Origin: Gilvimarinus agarilyticus
Lineage (GTDB): Bacteria > Pseudomonadota > Gammaproteobacteria > Pseudomonadales > Cellvibrionaceae
Direction: 5' to 3'
Assembly (NCBI RefSeq): GCF_000832015.1
Contig: NZ_JXCJ01000001.1
Coordinates: forward strand, 1,886,268-1,920,501
DNA length: 34,234 bases
Position numbers and translations under genes: made by a program. This document shows, piece by piece, positions 17,563 through 26,149 of this stretch. The notes below the pieces were generated by a model, which saw nothing but the letters and a program-made list of their open reading frames with translations, was not told the DNA's origin and made no database searches. How positions within the stretch are numbered: position 1 is the first letter of the stretch; each line of letters starts with the position of its first letter.

Positions 17563-17635
17563 GTAAAGAGGCGCCGAGCTCAATCCACGACGGTTATGGT
17601 TTAAGCTCGGGTTGGGGTGAGTATTGATGGGTAGT

Positions 17636-19387
17636 CTATAAGGTCTCGTTGTAGTTGGTTAGCCACAGTGCTTGATAAGGGCTGAGCGTAATTTTCCCGT
17701 ATAGATCAGTAATCGGTTGATCGCTGATTAAATCGAACCAGGTCTCGGTGCTGATTAGGTTTAAATCCGAAAGGCTCACGTCTTGCGGTTGGTCACTTAG
17801 ATTGTAAATGCAAAAAATGCTTTGCGTGCGGCGCATGCTCTGCCGCCAAAAGGCAAAAATCTCTGGGCGTATGTGCAGAGTAAATTGTGTGGCATTGGGA
17901 TGAAATGCCGGTTGATGTGAACGCAGCCGGATAAGCCGTCGCAGCTCATCAAAAACTCGCTGGCCTGGGCCGCCGGGTTCATCAATACGCGCCTGTAAAT
18001 CGCTTAAACTCCAGTTGCGTCGATTGATTGAACGGTTGTGGCCGGTGGCTTCGAGTTTGTCTTCGTCATTGGGCGTCGCAAACAGCGTATGAATATAAAA
18101 CGCGGGAATCCCTTCGACGGCAAGCATGATAGTTTGCGAGCAAATAAGCCGTTCGACTTGCCATTTGTCGGTGCCGTTATACGTGCCTTTAAAGGCATCA
18201 AACAGGGCGATGTTGGCCTCGTAGGGTTTCTCGTTGCCCTCGGCGTCGGTTCGGGTTGATATGCGACCGCCAAACGATTCTAGCGTGCCTAGCATTTGCT
18301 GCAGCTCGCCATCACTGAGTAACCCCTCGGCGGGTCGCAGGCCGATACCGTCATGGCTGGCGGTAAAGTTTAAATAAGTGCAGCCCACGGGTGAGGGGGG
18401 CATGCTCATCATCCAGCTTTTTAAGTAGGTGCAATCGCCCGCGAGCAGCGCGTGAATAACCAGTGGCGGCAAACTAAAATTATAAATGATGTGGGCTTCG
18501 TTGCTGTTGCCAAAGTAGGTGAGGTTTTCACGGTTGGGTACGTTGGTTTCGCTAATGAGCAGCGCGTGCGCGTTTTTGTACTCGGTAAGCAGGCGTACCA
18601 GTTTTACGACATCGTGGGTTTGCGGCAAGTGAATACAGTTGGTGCCCAGCTCCTTCCATAAAAAAGCAACGGCATCCAGCCGAATCCACTGCGCCCCTTC
18701 GTCTAAATAGCGGCCGATAATACGTAGATACTCCAGTAGCACTTGCTCGTTGCGAAAGTCCACATCAACTTGGTCGTGACTAAAAGTACACCACACATGT
18801 TTAATGCCTTCGGCGGTTTCTGTTTTGCGCAGCAGCGGGCTGGTACGTGGGCGTACTACGTTGCTTAAGTCGTAGTTGGGGTCGGCCTCGACAAAGTAGC
18901 CCCGGCCTGGGTCTTTACCGTACTGATAATTGCGAAACCACAGGCTCTGGCTGGAAACGTGATTAATCACCAAATCGGCCATCAGTTTAAAGTCGTGGGA
19001 TAGTGCATTGATATCGTCCCAGTCGCCCAGCTCCGGGTCGACCTGGGTGTAGTCGATAACGGCAAAGCCATCGTCCGACGAGTGCGGAAAGAACGGCAGT
19101 ACATGTACGGCGCTAAACACATTCTGGAGATTGTCGTGTAAAAAGTTTTGCAGGGTGTCGAGCGGTTTATGGCCCGCTTCACGAACCGAGTTGCCATAGG
19201 TAATCAAAAGGCTGTCTTTTTCGGACCAGAGCCGCTCGGGGGCCACCACGTCTTTATTTTGCCGCGGGCCAATAGCGTCCAGACAGGCTTTGGTAAGCTC
19301 GTCGGTATCCCGATTGGGGTAGAGGGTTTCGAGCAGTGCATGTACTTTGCAGTGCAGTTCATCAAGGGAGAGAAAATCGGTTGTCAT
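17636..19387 (-). CDS. GH13_18 phosphorylase, probably glucosylglycerate phosphorylase
   Basis: A 583-residue protein of the sucrose-phosphorylase subfamily. The catalytic residues are visible: nucleophile Asp238 in WIRLDAVAFLW, acid/base Glu280 in LISETNVPN and transition-state Asp346 in TASHDGIGL. It is longer than sucrose phosphorylases (about 490 residues) and matches the roughly 555-residue glucosylglycerate phosphorylases such as E. coli YcjM. These split 2-O-glucosylglycerate with phosphate into glucose-1-phosphate and glycerate. A glucosylglycerate biosynthetic operon with a glycerate kinase lies 11 kb away, which favours this specificity, but sucrose, sucrose-6-phosphate or glucosylglycerol remain possible. 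The protein is cytoplasmic with no signal peptide. AAGG precedes the ATG. It follows the gluconokinase gene by 189 bp on the same strand. Confidence 0.7.
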   Translation of the reverse strand: MTTDFLSLDELHCKVHALLETLYPNRDTDELTKACLDAIGPRQNKDVVAPERLWSEKDSLLITYGNSVREAGHKPLDTLQNFLHDNLQNVFSAVHVLPFFPHSSDDGFAVIDYTQVDPELGDWDDINALSHDFKLMADLVINHVSSQSLWFRNYQYGKDPGRGYFVEADPNYDLSNVVRPRTSPLLRKTETAEGIKHVWCTFSHDQVDVDFRNEQVLLEYLRIIGRYLDEGAQWIRLDAVAFLWKELGTNCIHLPQTHDVVKLVRLLTEYKNAHALLISETNVPNRENLTYFGNSNEAHIIYNFSLPPLVIHALLAGDCTYLKSWMMSMPPSPVGCTYLNFTASHDGIGLRPAEGLLSDGELQQMLGTLESFGGRISTRTDAEGNEKPYEANIALFDAFKGTYNGTDKWQVERLICSQTIMLAVEGIPAFYIHTLFATPNDEDKLEATGHNRSINRRNWSLSDLQARIDEPGGPGQRVFDELRRLIRLRSHQPAFHPNATQFTLHIRPEIFAFWRQSMRRTQSIFCIYNLSDQPQDVSLSDLNLISTETWFDLISDQPITDLYGKITLSPYQALWLTNYNETL

Positions 19388-19576
19388 TGCTGCGGACCTT
19401 TTGCAGTACCGTGAATACGGGGCTTAGACACTTATTTATTCACGCCGCCAATAGTGTGCGCGACGGAGTAACGATTCAATAACCGCTATTTGAGGATAGG
19501 CAGTCGTTCGGCGGTTTGCCGGGAAAATAAGTGTGCACCTAAGCGTAGTGTACGCAATTAATATGCCGGGTAGCCG

Positions 19577-20116
19577 TTAGCGGCTGTCGGTTTTACCGAG
19601 TGACTGGTCAATGCGGTCGATACAGTTGTCGATGACCTCAGCCAGCGCTGGCTCTATGGATACCTCGATGACGTCGGGCTCGGCCGAGGGCGACTGCAGG
19701 CTAGCTAGCTGGCTATCGAGCAGACTGGTTGGCATAAAGTGGTCTTGCCGCTGATTCATGCGGGTGGCAATGGTGTCTTTACGGCCGGCCAAAAACACAA
19801 ATAAACGCTGAAAGGGTAGCTGACGTAACTGCTCGCGGTGATCATGGCGCAGGCCCGAAAACGCTAGGGTGCAGTTGGTGCCGTCGGCGGCACACTGGGT
19901 TAAGTGTGCACCAATATTGCGCACCCAAGGGGCGCGTAATGCGTCGGTAAGGGGCGTGCCTTGTGCCATCAGGGCTTTGGCTTCGTCACTGTGAAAGTCG
20001 TCGGCGTCCAGATAGCGATAACCATAGTGCTCCGCAAGGGCTTGAGCGACGCTGGACTTGCCGGTGCCGGATACGCCCATAACAATCAGTAAAACGGGTT
20101 GCTCCGCACTTGGCAT
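19577..20116 (-). CDS. gntK: Gluconokinase
   Basis: A 179-residue P-loop kinase of the GntK/IdnK family. The Walker A motif is GVSGTGKSS near the N-terminus. Then come YLDADDFHS, the GTPLTDALRAPW segment, and the substrate-region motif RQDHFMPTSLLDSQLASL, characteristic of gluconate kinases. The usual ACSALK is replaced by AFSGLRHDHR. It phosphorylates gluconate to 6-phosphogluconate for the Entner-Doudoroff or pentose phosphate pathway. It is divergent from a GntR-like regulator across a 125-bp gap with an operator at 20169. Gluconate would come from cellobionate cleaved by the GH94 enzyme encoded at 21310. Confidence 0.9.
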   Translation of the reverse strand: MPSAEQPVLLIVMGVSGTGKSSVAQALAEHYGYRYLDADDFHSDEAKALMAQGTPLTDALRAPWVRNIGAHLTQCAADGTNCTLAFSGLRHDHREQLRQLPFQRLFVFLAGRKDTIATRMNQRQDHFMPTSLLDSQLASLQSPSAEPDVIEVSIEPALAEVIDNCIDRIDQSLGKTDSR

Positions 20117-20168
20117 TTTGTCTCTCTCTGTACTTTGGGTGTCTGGCTGTCGGCACGGCTCTCTGGTT

Positions 20169-20184
20169 ATGATAGCGCAAACAT
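20169..20184 (+). promoter_or_regulatory. Operator for the LacI-family regulator (gntK/regulator divergent site)
   Basis: ATGATAGCGCAAACAT matches 14 of 16 bases of the site before the transporter gene (ATGATAGCGCTACCAT on its minus strand). It overlaps a -10-like TATGAT at 20168-20173. An additional half-site CTACCAT lies at 20197-20203. The position suits repression of gntK, the regulator gene, or both. Confidence 0.65.
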
Positions 20185-20241
20185 TAGCGCCTGTGCTACC
20201 ATGCCGCTTTGATCCAACGTAAATTTTATTAGGGATTTGTT

Positions 20242-21282
20242 ATGGCTGGGCGCACTCGTAACACCAAGTCAAAACGGGCAACCTTGGCCGATGTGGCAAA
20301 GCTCGCGGGTGTTAGTGCCATTACCGTTTCGAGGGTGTTAAACCATCCCGATAAGGTGTCCGATGATTTAGGGCATCGGGTGCGCGAGGCGATTGATACG
20401 CTCGGTTATATTCCCAATCAATCGGCCAGCTCGTTGGCCTCGGCTCGCTCACAAGTTATTGGGGTGGCTATTCCGTCGCTTTCTAATATTGTGTTTAACG
20501 ACGTACTGCGCGGAATTTACGATGTGGCCGGCGCCGGCGGTTACAAAGTGTTGATGGTTGACACGCATTACTCGCCCATCGAAGAAGAAAACATGATTCG
20601 CACGCTGCTCAGTCAGTCGCCCGAGGCGATGATTGTTACCGGGGGCGATCAAACCCGCGCCTGTCAGCGTATGCTTAGCTCTGCCGCGATTCCGGTGGTG
20701 CAGATGATGGAGATACTCGAACAGCCATTGGATATGAACATTGGTTTTTCGCACTTTAAGGCCGGGCTTGAGGTGGGTAAAAAATTAATGGCGTGTGGTT
20801 ATCGGCGTATCGGCTTCATCGGTGCGCGTATGGATACCCGTGTGCAGCAGCGCATGGCGGGCTTTAAAGAGGCATTGCAACAGCGCGATTTGTACCATGC
20901 CGAGCTGTTTACCACTACGCCCTCGCCCTCATCGATTGCCCTGGGCGGAGAGCTACTGCGTGGCTTGCTTAGCACTTCTGGCGGCAAGCTTGATGCCGTG
21001 TTTTGCTGTAACGATGATCTGGCGCTGGGGGCACTGTTTGAAAGCCAGCGTATGAACTTAAACGTGCCTAAAGATATTGCCCTGTGCGGCTTTAATGATT
21101 TTGAAACCTCGGCGTTTGTGAATCCGTCGCTCTCCAGTGTACACGTGCCGCGTTATGAAATGGGTGTGCAAGCGGCGCAGATGATTCTGAATGTCCTTAA
21201 AGGTGTGCCCAATAGTGAGGCTCAGGTCGACATCGGCTTTGAGTTGCGTATGCGTCACTCGACCCGTATGCCAAGCGTGTAA
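20242..21282 (+). CDS. gntR: LacI-family repressor, GntR-like (gluconate/cellobionate)
   Basis: A 346-residue regulator. The N-terminal LacI helix-turn-helix is ATLADVAKLAGVSAITVSRV at about residues 13-32, followed by the hinge NQSASSLASARS and a periplasmic-binding-like effector domain with CNDDLALGALFE. The overall pattern resembles GntR of gluconate utilisation. The effector is probably gluconate, 6-phosphogluconate or cellobionate; the sequence does not decide. AGGGA lies eight bases before the ATG. It stands between gluconokinase (divergent) and the phosphorylase (convergent). Two matching operators, at 20169 and 25162, suggest it controls itself, gntK and the transporter/phosphorylase unit. 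Confidence 0.87.
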   Translation: MAGRTRNTKSKRATLADVAKLAGVSAITVSRVLNHPDKVSDDLGHRVREAIDTLGYIPNQSASSLASARSQVIGVAIPSLSNIVFNDVLRGIYDVAGAGGYKVLMVDTHYSPIEEENMIRTLLSQSPEAMIVTGGDQTRACQRMLSSAAIPVVQMMEILEQPLDMNIGFSHFKAGLEVGKKLMACGYRRIGFIGARMDTRVQQRMAGFKEALQQRDLYHAELFTTTPSPSSIALGGELLRGLLSTSGGKLDAVFCCNDDLALGALFESQRMNLNVPKDIALCGFNDFETSAFVNPSLSSVHVPRYEMGVQAAQMILNVLKGVPNSEAQVDIGFELRMRHSTRMPSV

Positions 21283-21309
21283 TACCTGCCCGGCATTGGC
21301 CCGCGCCGG

Positions 21310-23667
21310 TTAGCGCGGGCCAATGCTCACGTCCAATTGATAGCGTTTGCCCGCGACTAACCCAGTGATGGTCGGGCTGGTTTGCTGCACACCGTCAAGC
21401 CAAACGATCGTACCCTTGTGCTCAGTCGTGCGGCGATAGCTGACGCTTAGTGTGGCACCGCGAAACTCGCGGGTAACTTTAGCGCTCGGCCAATGGGACG
21501 GTAGCTGAGGGTTTACCGTTAAGCCTTCACTATTGCCCTGTAAACCACATAGTCCCTCCAGCAACGCGCGATACACCCAGCTTACTGTACCGGTATTAAA
21601 TAGCTGACTGGAGCGGCCGGCGGTACGCGGAAACTGGTGGTAAGCGCCGCGATAATAATTGGGAATATAAATGGGCATTTGGCCGCGCTGTTTAAAATCG
21701 TCAGCATCAGGGCCGGGAATCATCTGTCGCAATAATGTATAGGCGCGATCGGTCTCGCCGATGCTGTACAAGCTGTAAATGTAAAAAATGGCTGCGTGGT
21801 TGTACACCGAGCCATTTTCGGCCGAGCCTGGATGTTTTTGTGTCACCCGGCCCACGTCATCGCGCATGGCCGTATAGGCAGGGGCGAGCATGGCAACGCC
21901 GTAAGGGGTTTCGAGTTGATCTTCGACCGCGTTGATCATTTTGTTGCGTTGCTCTGCCGAGCAGGTGCCCGCCAAAATGGCCCAGCTTTGCGGGTTCAGA
22001 AAAATACGCCCCTCAGCGTCTTGAGCAATACCAAACACCACATTGTCGTCGGTAATGCCGCGGCCATACCAATCACCGTCCCACAAGTGTTGGTTTACCG
22101 CGGTGTTTATGGCGGCGGCGCCGGCACGAAAATCTTCTGGAGTTTTTAGCGTGTTTTGTTCGCAGATATCGGCCCATAAGTTAAGGGCGTAAGCGGTGGC
22201 GACGCTCAGCCAGCCGGATACGCCTTTGCCTTTGTAGCCCACCATGTTCATGGGGTCGCACCAATCGCCTTGGGCAATGTACGATAGCCCGCGCTCGTCG
22301 CGCGAGCGCAACAGCCAAATCATGGCATTGCTGATGCGCTCGCTTACCGTGAGACTTTTGCCGTCTGTGCCGGTAATGACTTCGTTTAATAAGGCCGTAT
22401 CGCCGGTTTCGTCGAGATAGGCTTTTAAGCAGACCGGCAGCCAAACACAGTGATCCGTATGCGGTACCTGATTGATGTACTTTAATTCCGCTTCATCGTG
22501 CAGCAGAATGCCGTCGGGCATGGCCCCGGAGGCCTCTTGCTGGCCAAGGGCGTGGACAAAGGCATGCCGGGCGATGGCGGGCTTGATATAGCTCATGCCC
22601 ATGCTGTCTTGCAGGTAATTACGGGTTTGCGGGTCTGTGGTGAGCCGGTTAACGTCGCCGTGGTAGTAAACCTGGCGCGCCAGCCAGTGATTTACAAAAT
22701 TATTTAAGCCTTCATCGGGAGTATCGATTTGCAGCACGCCGGCGCCTTGCGCGATGTAAGCGTCATACTCGGTCTGCGCCCGGCTGAAACCTTGGTCACT
22801 TAAATAGCGTTGGCGTATTTGTTTAATTTCGTCGTGATTTTTGGCAGGGCCAAAAGCAAAGCGAAAGCGCTGTGGCGCGTTAGCTTGCAGCCTTAAACGA
22901 TATTGTAGCGCTGCCAGCGGTGGCTCGTAACGGGAGTCGTCGCACGGCAACCGTTCTTGCTGTAACGCGTCGGGGTTGTGCAAGCCGCCTTCACCCTCAA
23001 AGGCCTCGCGCTGTACTTGCCAGGCGTCGGGTTTGCGCTCGGCCAGCAAATAGGTTTTGTCTTTAAAGTGCTGGTTTTTAAAGTAGTCGGGGTATTTTTG
23101 GTAGGGGGTAACGCAGCTGGCAACCACCGCTTGCAGCTCGGGGTTGTACTCGGCGCTCTGATTCATCCAGCTCATATAACCCGGGGTAAAATAGGGGTAG
23201 AGGCTAATGTTGCGCGCTTGCCCGCTCAGGTTGTTTACCGTCAATTCCCACAGCTCGACGACATCGTCTACCGGCAGGGCGAGGCGCAGGTTCACCTCTA
23301 TATCCTTGCAGGTGATTGTCCAGCGTATATCGGTTTTCCCCGGCGAGAAGCAAAATTCACTATTGCTGTTGCGCACCGGCTCATAGGGCGCCGAAAATAT
23401 TTCGCCTGTGTCTTCATCCTTTAGGTAAAAAAAGCGGCCGGGGTGATGCGCGTAGTAGGGCTGCTCGGGTTGCATAAACGTCTTGGCCTCCAGGTTGGGG
23501 GCGTAGGCGTATTTGGCAGGCTCAGGTTGCATAAATTGCGCGATGGCGTAGCCGCGGCAGTTCATTTGGATCATCATTTTTTTATTCCACAAAAAACCCG
23601 CCGCGCGTGGCATCAGCGTGGGGCTTTGCAGGTGGTAATGTTGGCCATTAGGGGCGGCAAAAAGCAT
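21310..23667 (-). CDS. GH94 cellobionate (cellobionic acid) phosphorylase
   Basis: A cytoplasmic GH94 phosphorylase of 785 residues. The start is the ATG at 23667, which has AAGGA eight bases upstream; an upstream frame adds 22 unlikely residues. An N-terminal beta-sandwich (about 1-290) leads into an (alpha/alpha)6 barrel. The general acid is the second Asp of [18 protein letters not shown] (Asp471). This GDWCDPMN form is what I recall for cellobionic acid phosphorylases, whereas cellobiose and chitobiose phosphorylases usually have GDWND. The reaction is cellobionate plus phosphate to alpha-glucose-1-phosphate and gluconate. A gluconokinase and gluconate-type repressor beside it strongly support this substrate. 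It follows the transporter gene by 80 bp, with an intrinsic terminator between them. Confidence 0.85.
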   Translation of the reverse strand: MLFAAPNGQHYHLQSPTLMPRAAGFLWNKKMMIQMNCRGYAIAQFMQPEPAKYAYAPNLEAKTFMQPEQPYYAHHPGRFFYLKDEDTGEIFSAPYEPVRNSNSEFCFSPGKTDIRWTITCKDIEVNLRLALPVDDVVELWELTVNNLSGQARNISLYPYFTPGYMSWMNQSAEYNPELQAVVASCVTPYQKYPDYFKNQHFKDKTYLLAERKPDAWQVQREAFEGEGGLHNPDALQQERLPCDDSRYEPPLAALQYRLRLQANAPQRFRFAFGPAKNHDEIKQIRQRYLSDQGFSRAQTEYDAYIAQGAGVLQIDTPDEGLNNFVNHWLARQVYYHGDVNRLTTDPQTRNYLQDSMGMSYIKPAIARHAFVHALGQQEASGAMPDGILLHDEAELKYINQVPHTDHCVWLPVCLKAYLDETGDTALLNEVITGTDGKSLTVSERISNAMIWLLRSRDERGLSYIAQGDWCDPMNMVGYKGKGVSGWLSVATAYALNLWADICEQNTLKTPEDFRAGAAAINTAVNQHLWDGDWYGRGITDDNVVFGIAQDAEGRIFLNPQSWAILAGTCSAEQRNKMINAVEDQLETPYGVAMLAPAYTAMRDDVGRVTQKHPGSAENGSVYNHAAIFYIYSLYSIGETDRAYTLLRQMIPGPDADDFKQRGQMPIYIPNYYRGAYHQFPRTAGRSSQLFNTGTVSWVYRALLEGLCGLQGNSEGLTVNPQLPSHWPSAKVTREFRGATLSVSYRRTTEHKGTIVWLDGVQQTSPTITGLVAGKRYQLDVSIGPR

Positions 23668-23699
23668 GGCGGTTTCCTTGTGTGAATAAAAAGTAACAA

Positions 23700-23724
23700 T
23701 AAAAAAGGGTGCCCGAAGGCACCC
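23700..23724 (-). terminator. Intrinsic terminator between transporter and phosphorylase genes
   Basis: On the minus strand GGGTGCC-TTCG-GGCACCC forms a perfect 7-bp stem closed by a C(UUCG)G tetraloop, followed directly by six T and then ATTG. It begins 23 bases after the transporter stop and ends 33 bases before the phosphorylase ATG. Confidence 0.85.
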
Positions 23725-23747
23725 AAAGCGCATCCCTCACACTACTA

Positions 23748-25139
23748 TTAGGGCGTAGTGGGGGCCTTGCGGTCAGCTAGGTCTTGCTGAATTTGTGCCA
23801 TGGTGGCTTCATCTAAAGAATAAAAACTGACTACGCCGGCGGCAATTAACGCGACAACCCCAGGCACTATGGTAAGCAATACAACAATGCCCATTTGCGA
23901 GGCATCATTCTGCGCCTGATTGGCAACGTAGCCGAGAGCGCCCAGAGTCCAGCCAATAACGGCAGAGGCGATCGCACCACCTAGTTTTTGCGAGAATGTG
24001 GCGGCCGCAAATGTCATGGCGGTGGCGCGTCGGCCGGTTTTCCACTCGGTGTAGTCAGCCGTGTCGGCGTACATCGAAAAGGCCAGAGGTGATTTGGGCC
24101 CCAGAGCAAAGCATATGATGGTGTTCACGGCAAACATTAGCCAGATCATGTCTTTGGGGATAAAGAAAAATAAAATCGACAAAATACCAACGATACTCAT
24201 CAGCAGTACCATCAATTGTTTTTTGCCCAAATACATGGTCATAAGCGGTGTGCAGGCTGCGCCTATAGCCAGGGCCGCCGACTGTAACCCTAAGTAGGGG
24301 CCGATTAACTCGGGGCGCTCGACGAAGTAGGTAAAGTAATAAGCCCCGGTGGCGCCGCGTAAATAAATGGTGATCATAATAATCAGCGCCAGGCTAAACA
24401 GAATAAGCCAGGGCTTGTTGTCGACGAGATCTTTGATGTCGCTGGTAAAGTGGGTCTGTTGGCCGGCTGGTGGTGTGATTCGCTCGCGCGTGGTGGCAAA
24501 CACCACGACGAATAAAACCGCTGCAATGACACCGTAGAGGCCCATGGTTAATTGCCAGCCGAGCGCTTCGTTGTCGCCGCCCAGCCACTTCACCATATCG
24601 GGCGTCAGCCAATTTACAATCATGGTGCCGACAAACGCACCGATAAACCGAAAGCTAATCAGCGTTGTGCGCTGTTGAGAATCGCCTGTCATCACCCCCG
24701 ATAGGGCCGAGTAAGGAATACTTAAAATGGTGTAACACAGCATCATCAAGGTGTACGTGGCGTAGGCCCAGATGAGTTTGCCACCCTCGCTAATATCCGG
24801 GATGGTAAAGGTTAAGATGGCGGCGCCGGCCATGGGGATGGCACCAAACAACAAAAAGGGGCGAAACTTGCCCCAGCGCGAGCGGGTGCGATCGGCAATG
24901 GCGGCCATGGCCGGGTCGGTAAAGGCATCCACGATGCGGGTTAATAACATCATGGTGCCCACCGCTGCGGCGGAGATACCAAAGACGTCGGTGTAAAAAA
25001 TCATCAGGTAGGATGACCAGGTGGCCCAAAAGAAGTTAAACCCCAGGTCGCCGGCACCAAAGCCGGCTTTCTCCCAAAAGCTGAGCTTGGCGGTGGATTG
25101 TTTGGCATGTGGGGTGTGTTCGGCGGCGGTAGTGCTCAC
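23748..25139 (-). CDS. GPH-family (MelB-like) sugar:cation symporter, probably for cellobionate
   Basis: About 463 residues with twelve predicted hydrophobic segments. GPH-type features include DPAMAAIADRTRSRWGKFRPF in the first half and SPLAFSMYADTADYTEWKTG in the second. The start is probably GTG at 25139, with GAGG six bases upstream; the TTG at 25151 lies within that ribosome site region. GPH symporters import oligosaccharides and glycosides with H+ or Na+. The substrate is inferred from the phosphorylase gene downstream. An operator for the LacI-type regulator lies 22 bp upstream. Confidence 0.85.
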   Translation of the reverse strand: MSTTAAEHTPHAKQSTAKLSFWEKAGFGAGDLGFNFFWATWSSYLMIFYTDVFGISAAAVGTMMLLTRIVDAFTDPAMAAIADRTRSRWGKFRPFLLFGAIPMAGAAILTFTIPDISEGGKLIWAYATYTLMMLCYTILSIPYSALSGVMTGDSQQRTTLISFRFIGAFVGTMIVNWLTPDMVKWLGGDNEALGWQLTMGLYGVIAAVLFVVVFATTRERITPPAGQQTHFTSDIKDLVDNKPWLILFSLALIIMITIYLRGATGAYYFTYFVERPELIGPYLGLQSAALAIGAACTPLMTMYLGKKQLMVLLMSIVGILSILFFFIPKDMIWLMFAVNTIICFALGPKSPLAFSMYADTADYTEWKTGRRATAMTFAAATFSQKLGGAIASAVIGWTLGALGYVANQAQNDASQMGIVVLLTIVPGVVALIAAGVVSFYSLDEATMAQIQQDLADRKAPTTP

Positions 25140-25161
25140 AACGGGCCTCAATTTTTATCGT

Positions 25162-25177
25162 ATGGTAGCGCTATCAT
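25162..25177 (-). promoter_or_regulatory. Operator for the LacI-family regulator before the transporter gene
   Basis: ATGGTAGCGCTATCAT is a near-perfect 16-bp palindrome with central CG, typical of LacI-family sites; one symmetric base pair differs. Flanking T and A extend it to 18 bp. On the transcribed strand it starts with TATGAT, a -10-like box, as does the site at 20169. Confidence 0.75.
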
Positions 25178-25312
25178 ATTGTGCTTTAGTAAAAAAATCT
25201 AGCGTTGTGAGCGCAATGCAACGTCAGTGGGCGTGGTGCAAGTGGTATATGGGGCTAGGGGGAGGGCAACGCGACCACCTGGCAGCTTTAGCCGTGATGG
25301 TCGCGCTAACGC

Positions 25313-25600
25313 TTAAGCGCTGCGCTTGAAGCGACGCTTGGGCTTTTGTTCGGCCAGCAGTGCCTCGTACTTGAGCCAGGCTTGCTCTACCGGGTTGGTG
25401 GGTGCGCTTTTTTGCGTAATGATTCGCACAGTACGCATATCGGCCAGCGTGGGGTTGAGTACTTCGTCATTAAGCAGCGCGGTAATCAGTGCGCCGTGCT
25501 TTTTGAGCAGGCGAGCCTGGGCGCTGGTGAGTGCCTCTGGTTTTTTCAGGTTGTTGTGGCCCTGAAAAGCTTGTTTAAGGTAGTGCTCTCTCGGCAGCAT
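25313..25600 (-). CDS. maoP: MaoP/YifE family protein (DUF413)
   Basis: A 95-residue basic protein. The segment LTSAQARLLKKHGALI, the later NPVEQAWLKYEALL and the tail PKRRFKRSA line up with E. coli MaoP (YifE), which organises the Ori macrodomain together with the maoS site. It is shorter than the E. coli protein (112 residues) at the N-terminus. AGAGGGA precedes the ATG. It lies between the transporter operator and the rpsT terminator and is probably a separate unit. Whether it keeps the chromosome-organising role here is not shown. Confidence 0.75.
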   Translation of the reverse strand: MLPREHYLKQAFQGHNNLKKPEALTSAQARLLKKHGALITALLNDEVLNPTLADMRTVRIITQKSAPTNPVEQAWLKYEALLAEQKPKRRFKRSA

Positions 25601-25733
25601 GGCGATTAATCCCTCTGTTGGTTGCCTGAACAGAGTTATACGTCAGCTTTTTGATACTTATATGCCAGTTTTTTGAAGGATTTGTGACACTAAAGCGGGG
25701 TGGGCTTGTGAGTAGGGGGTTAACTGAGTGGGC

Positions 25734-25766
25734 ACAAAAAAGCCGGCATATAGCCGGCTTTTTTTG
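25734..25766. terminator. Bidirectional intrinsic terminator downstream of rpsT
   Basis: AGCCGGC-ATATA-GCCGGCT (25741-25759) has a 7-bp stem, flanked by an A run before and a T run after, so it can end transcripts on either strand. It lies 24 bp after the rpsT stop. Confidence 0.88.
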
Positions 25767-25783
25767 CTTGATCGGCTAATAAA

Positions 25784-26050
25784 TTAGGCGGCCAAGGCTT
25801 TGATTTTGCTGTTCAGGCGGCTCTTATGACGAGCGGCTTTATTCTTGTGAATAATGCCCTTATCAGCAATGCGATCAAGAACTGGCACAGCAGCGGCGAA
25901 AGCTGCTTTTGCTTGTTCTGCGTCACCTGCTTCGATGGCTGCGTCTACTTTCTTCAAGTAGGTACGCGCCATGGAGCGCAGGCTGGCGTTGTGCTTGCGA
26001 GCTTTTTCGTTCTGGCGTGCACGTTTTTTGGCTTGAGGTGAATTTGCCAC
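25784..26050 (-). CDS. rpsT: 30S ribosomal protein S20
   Basis: An 88-residue, strongly basic helical protein starting [20 protein letters not shown] and ending [12 protein letters not shown], typical of S20 in sequence and length. It binds 16S rRNA early in 30S assembly. The start codon is GTG (26048-26050), with AGGAG seven bases upstream; non-AUG starts are common for rpsT and linked to its autoregulation in E. coli. It has its own strong promoter at 26110-26137 and a terminator after it. Confidence 0.97.
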   Translation of the reverse strand: MANSPQAKKRARQNEKARKHNASLRSMARTYLKKVDAAIEAGDAEQAKAAFAAAVPVLDRIADKGIIHKNKAARHKSRLNSKIKALAA

Positions 26051-26109
26051 CGTGTTGCTCCTATTAATTACTGTGTAACTGAAAATACTACGAATCTGAA
26101 AGACGCGGC

Positions 26110-26137
26110 ATTTTACCTATTTTCGGCCGCATGTCAA
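26110..26137 (-). promoter_or_regulatory. rpsT promoter
   Basis: On the minus strand a perfect TTGACA (26137-26132) is followed after 16 bp by TAAAAT (26115-26110), about 60 bp before the rpsT GTG. A GC-rich GCCGCG follows the -10 box, as in many stringently controlled promoters. Confidence 0.8.
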
Positions 26138-26149
26138 TAGCCAAATACG

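Noticed and set aside
20190-20203. Second full LacI-type operator between gntK and the regulator
   Set aside because: CTACCAT and an upstream GCGC are present, but the half-sites are separated by extra bases, so the 16-bp symmetry is lost.
25270-25305. CGCGACCA/TGGTCGCG stem after maoP as a terminator or structured RNA
   Set aside because: An 8-bp stem with a 20-base loop and no T tract. It may stabilise a 3' end, but nothing else supports a function.
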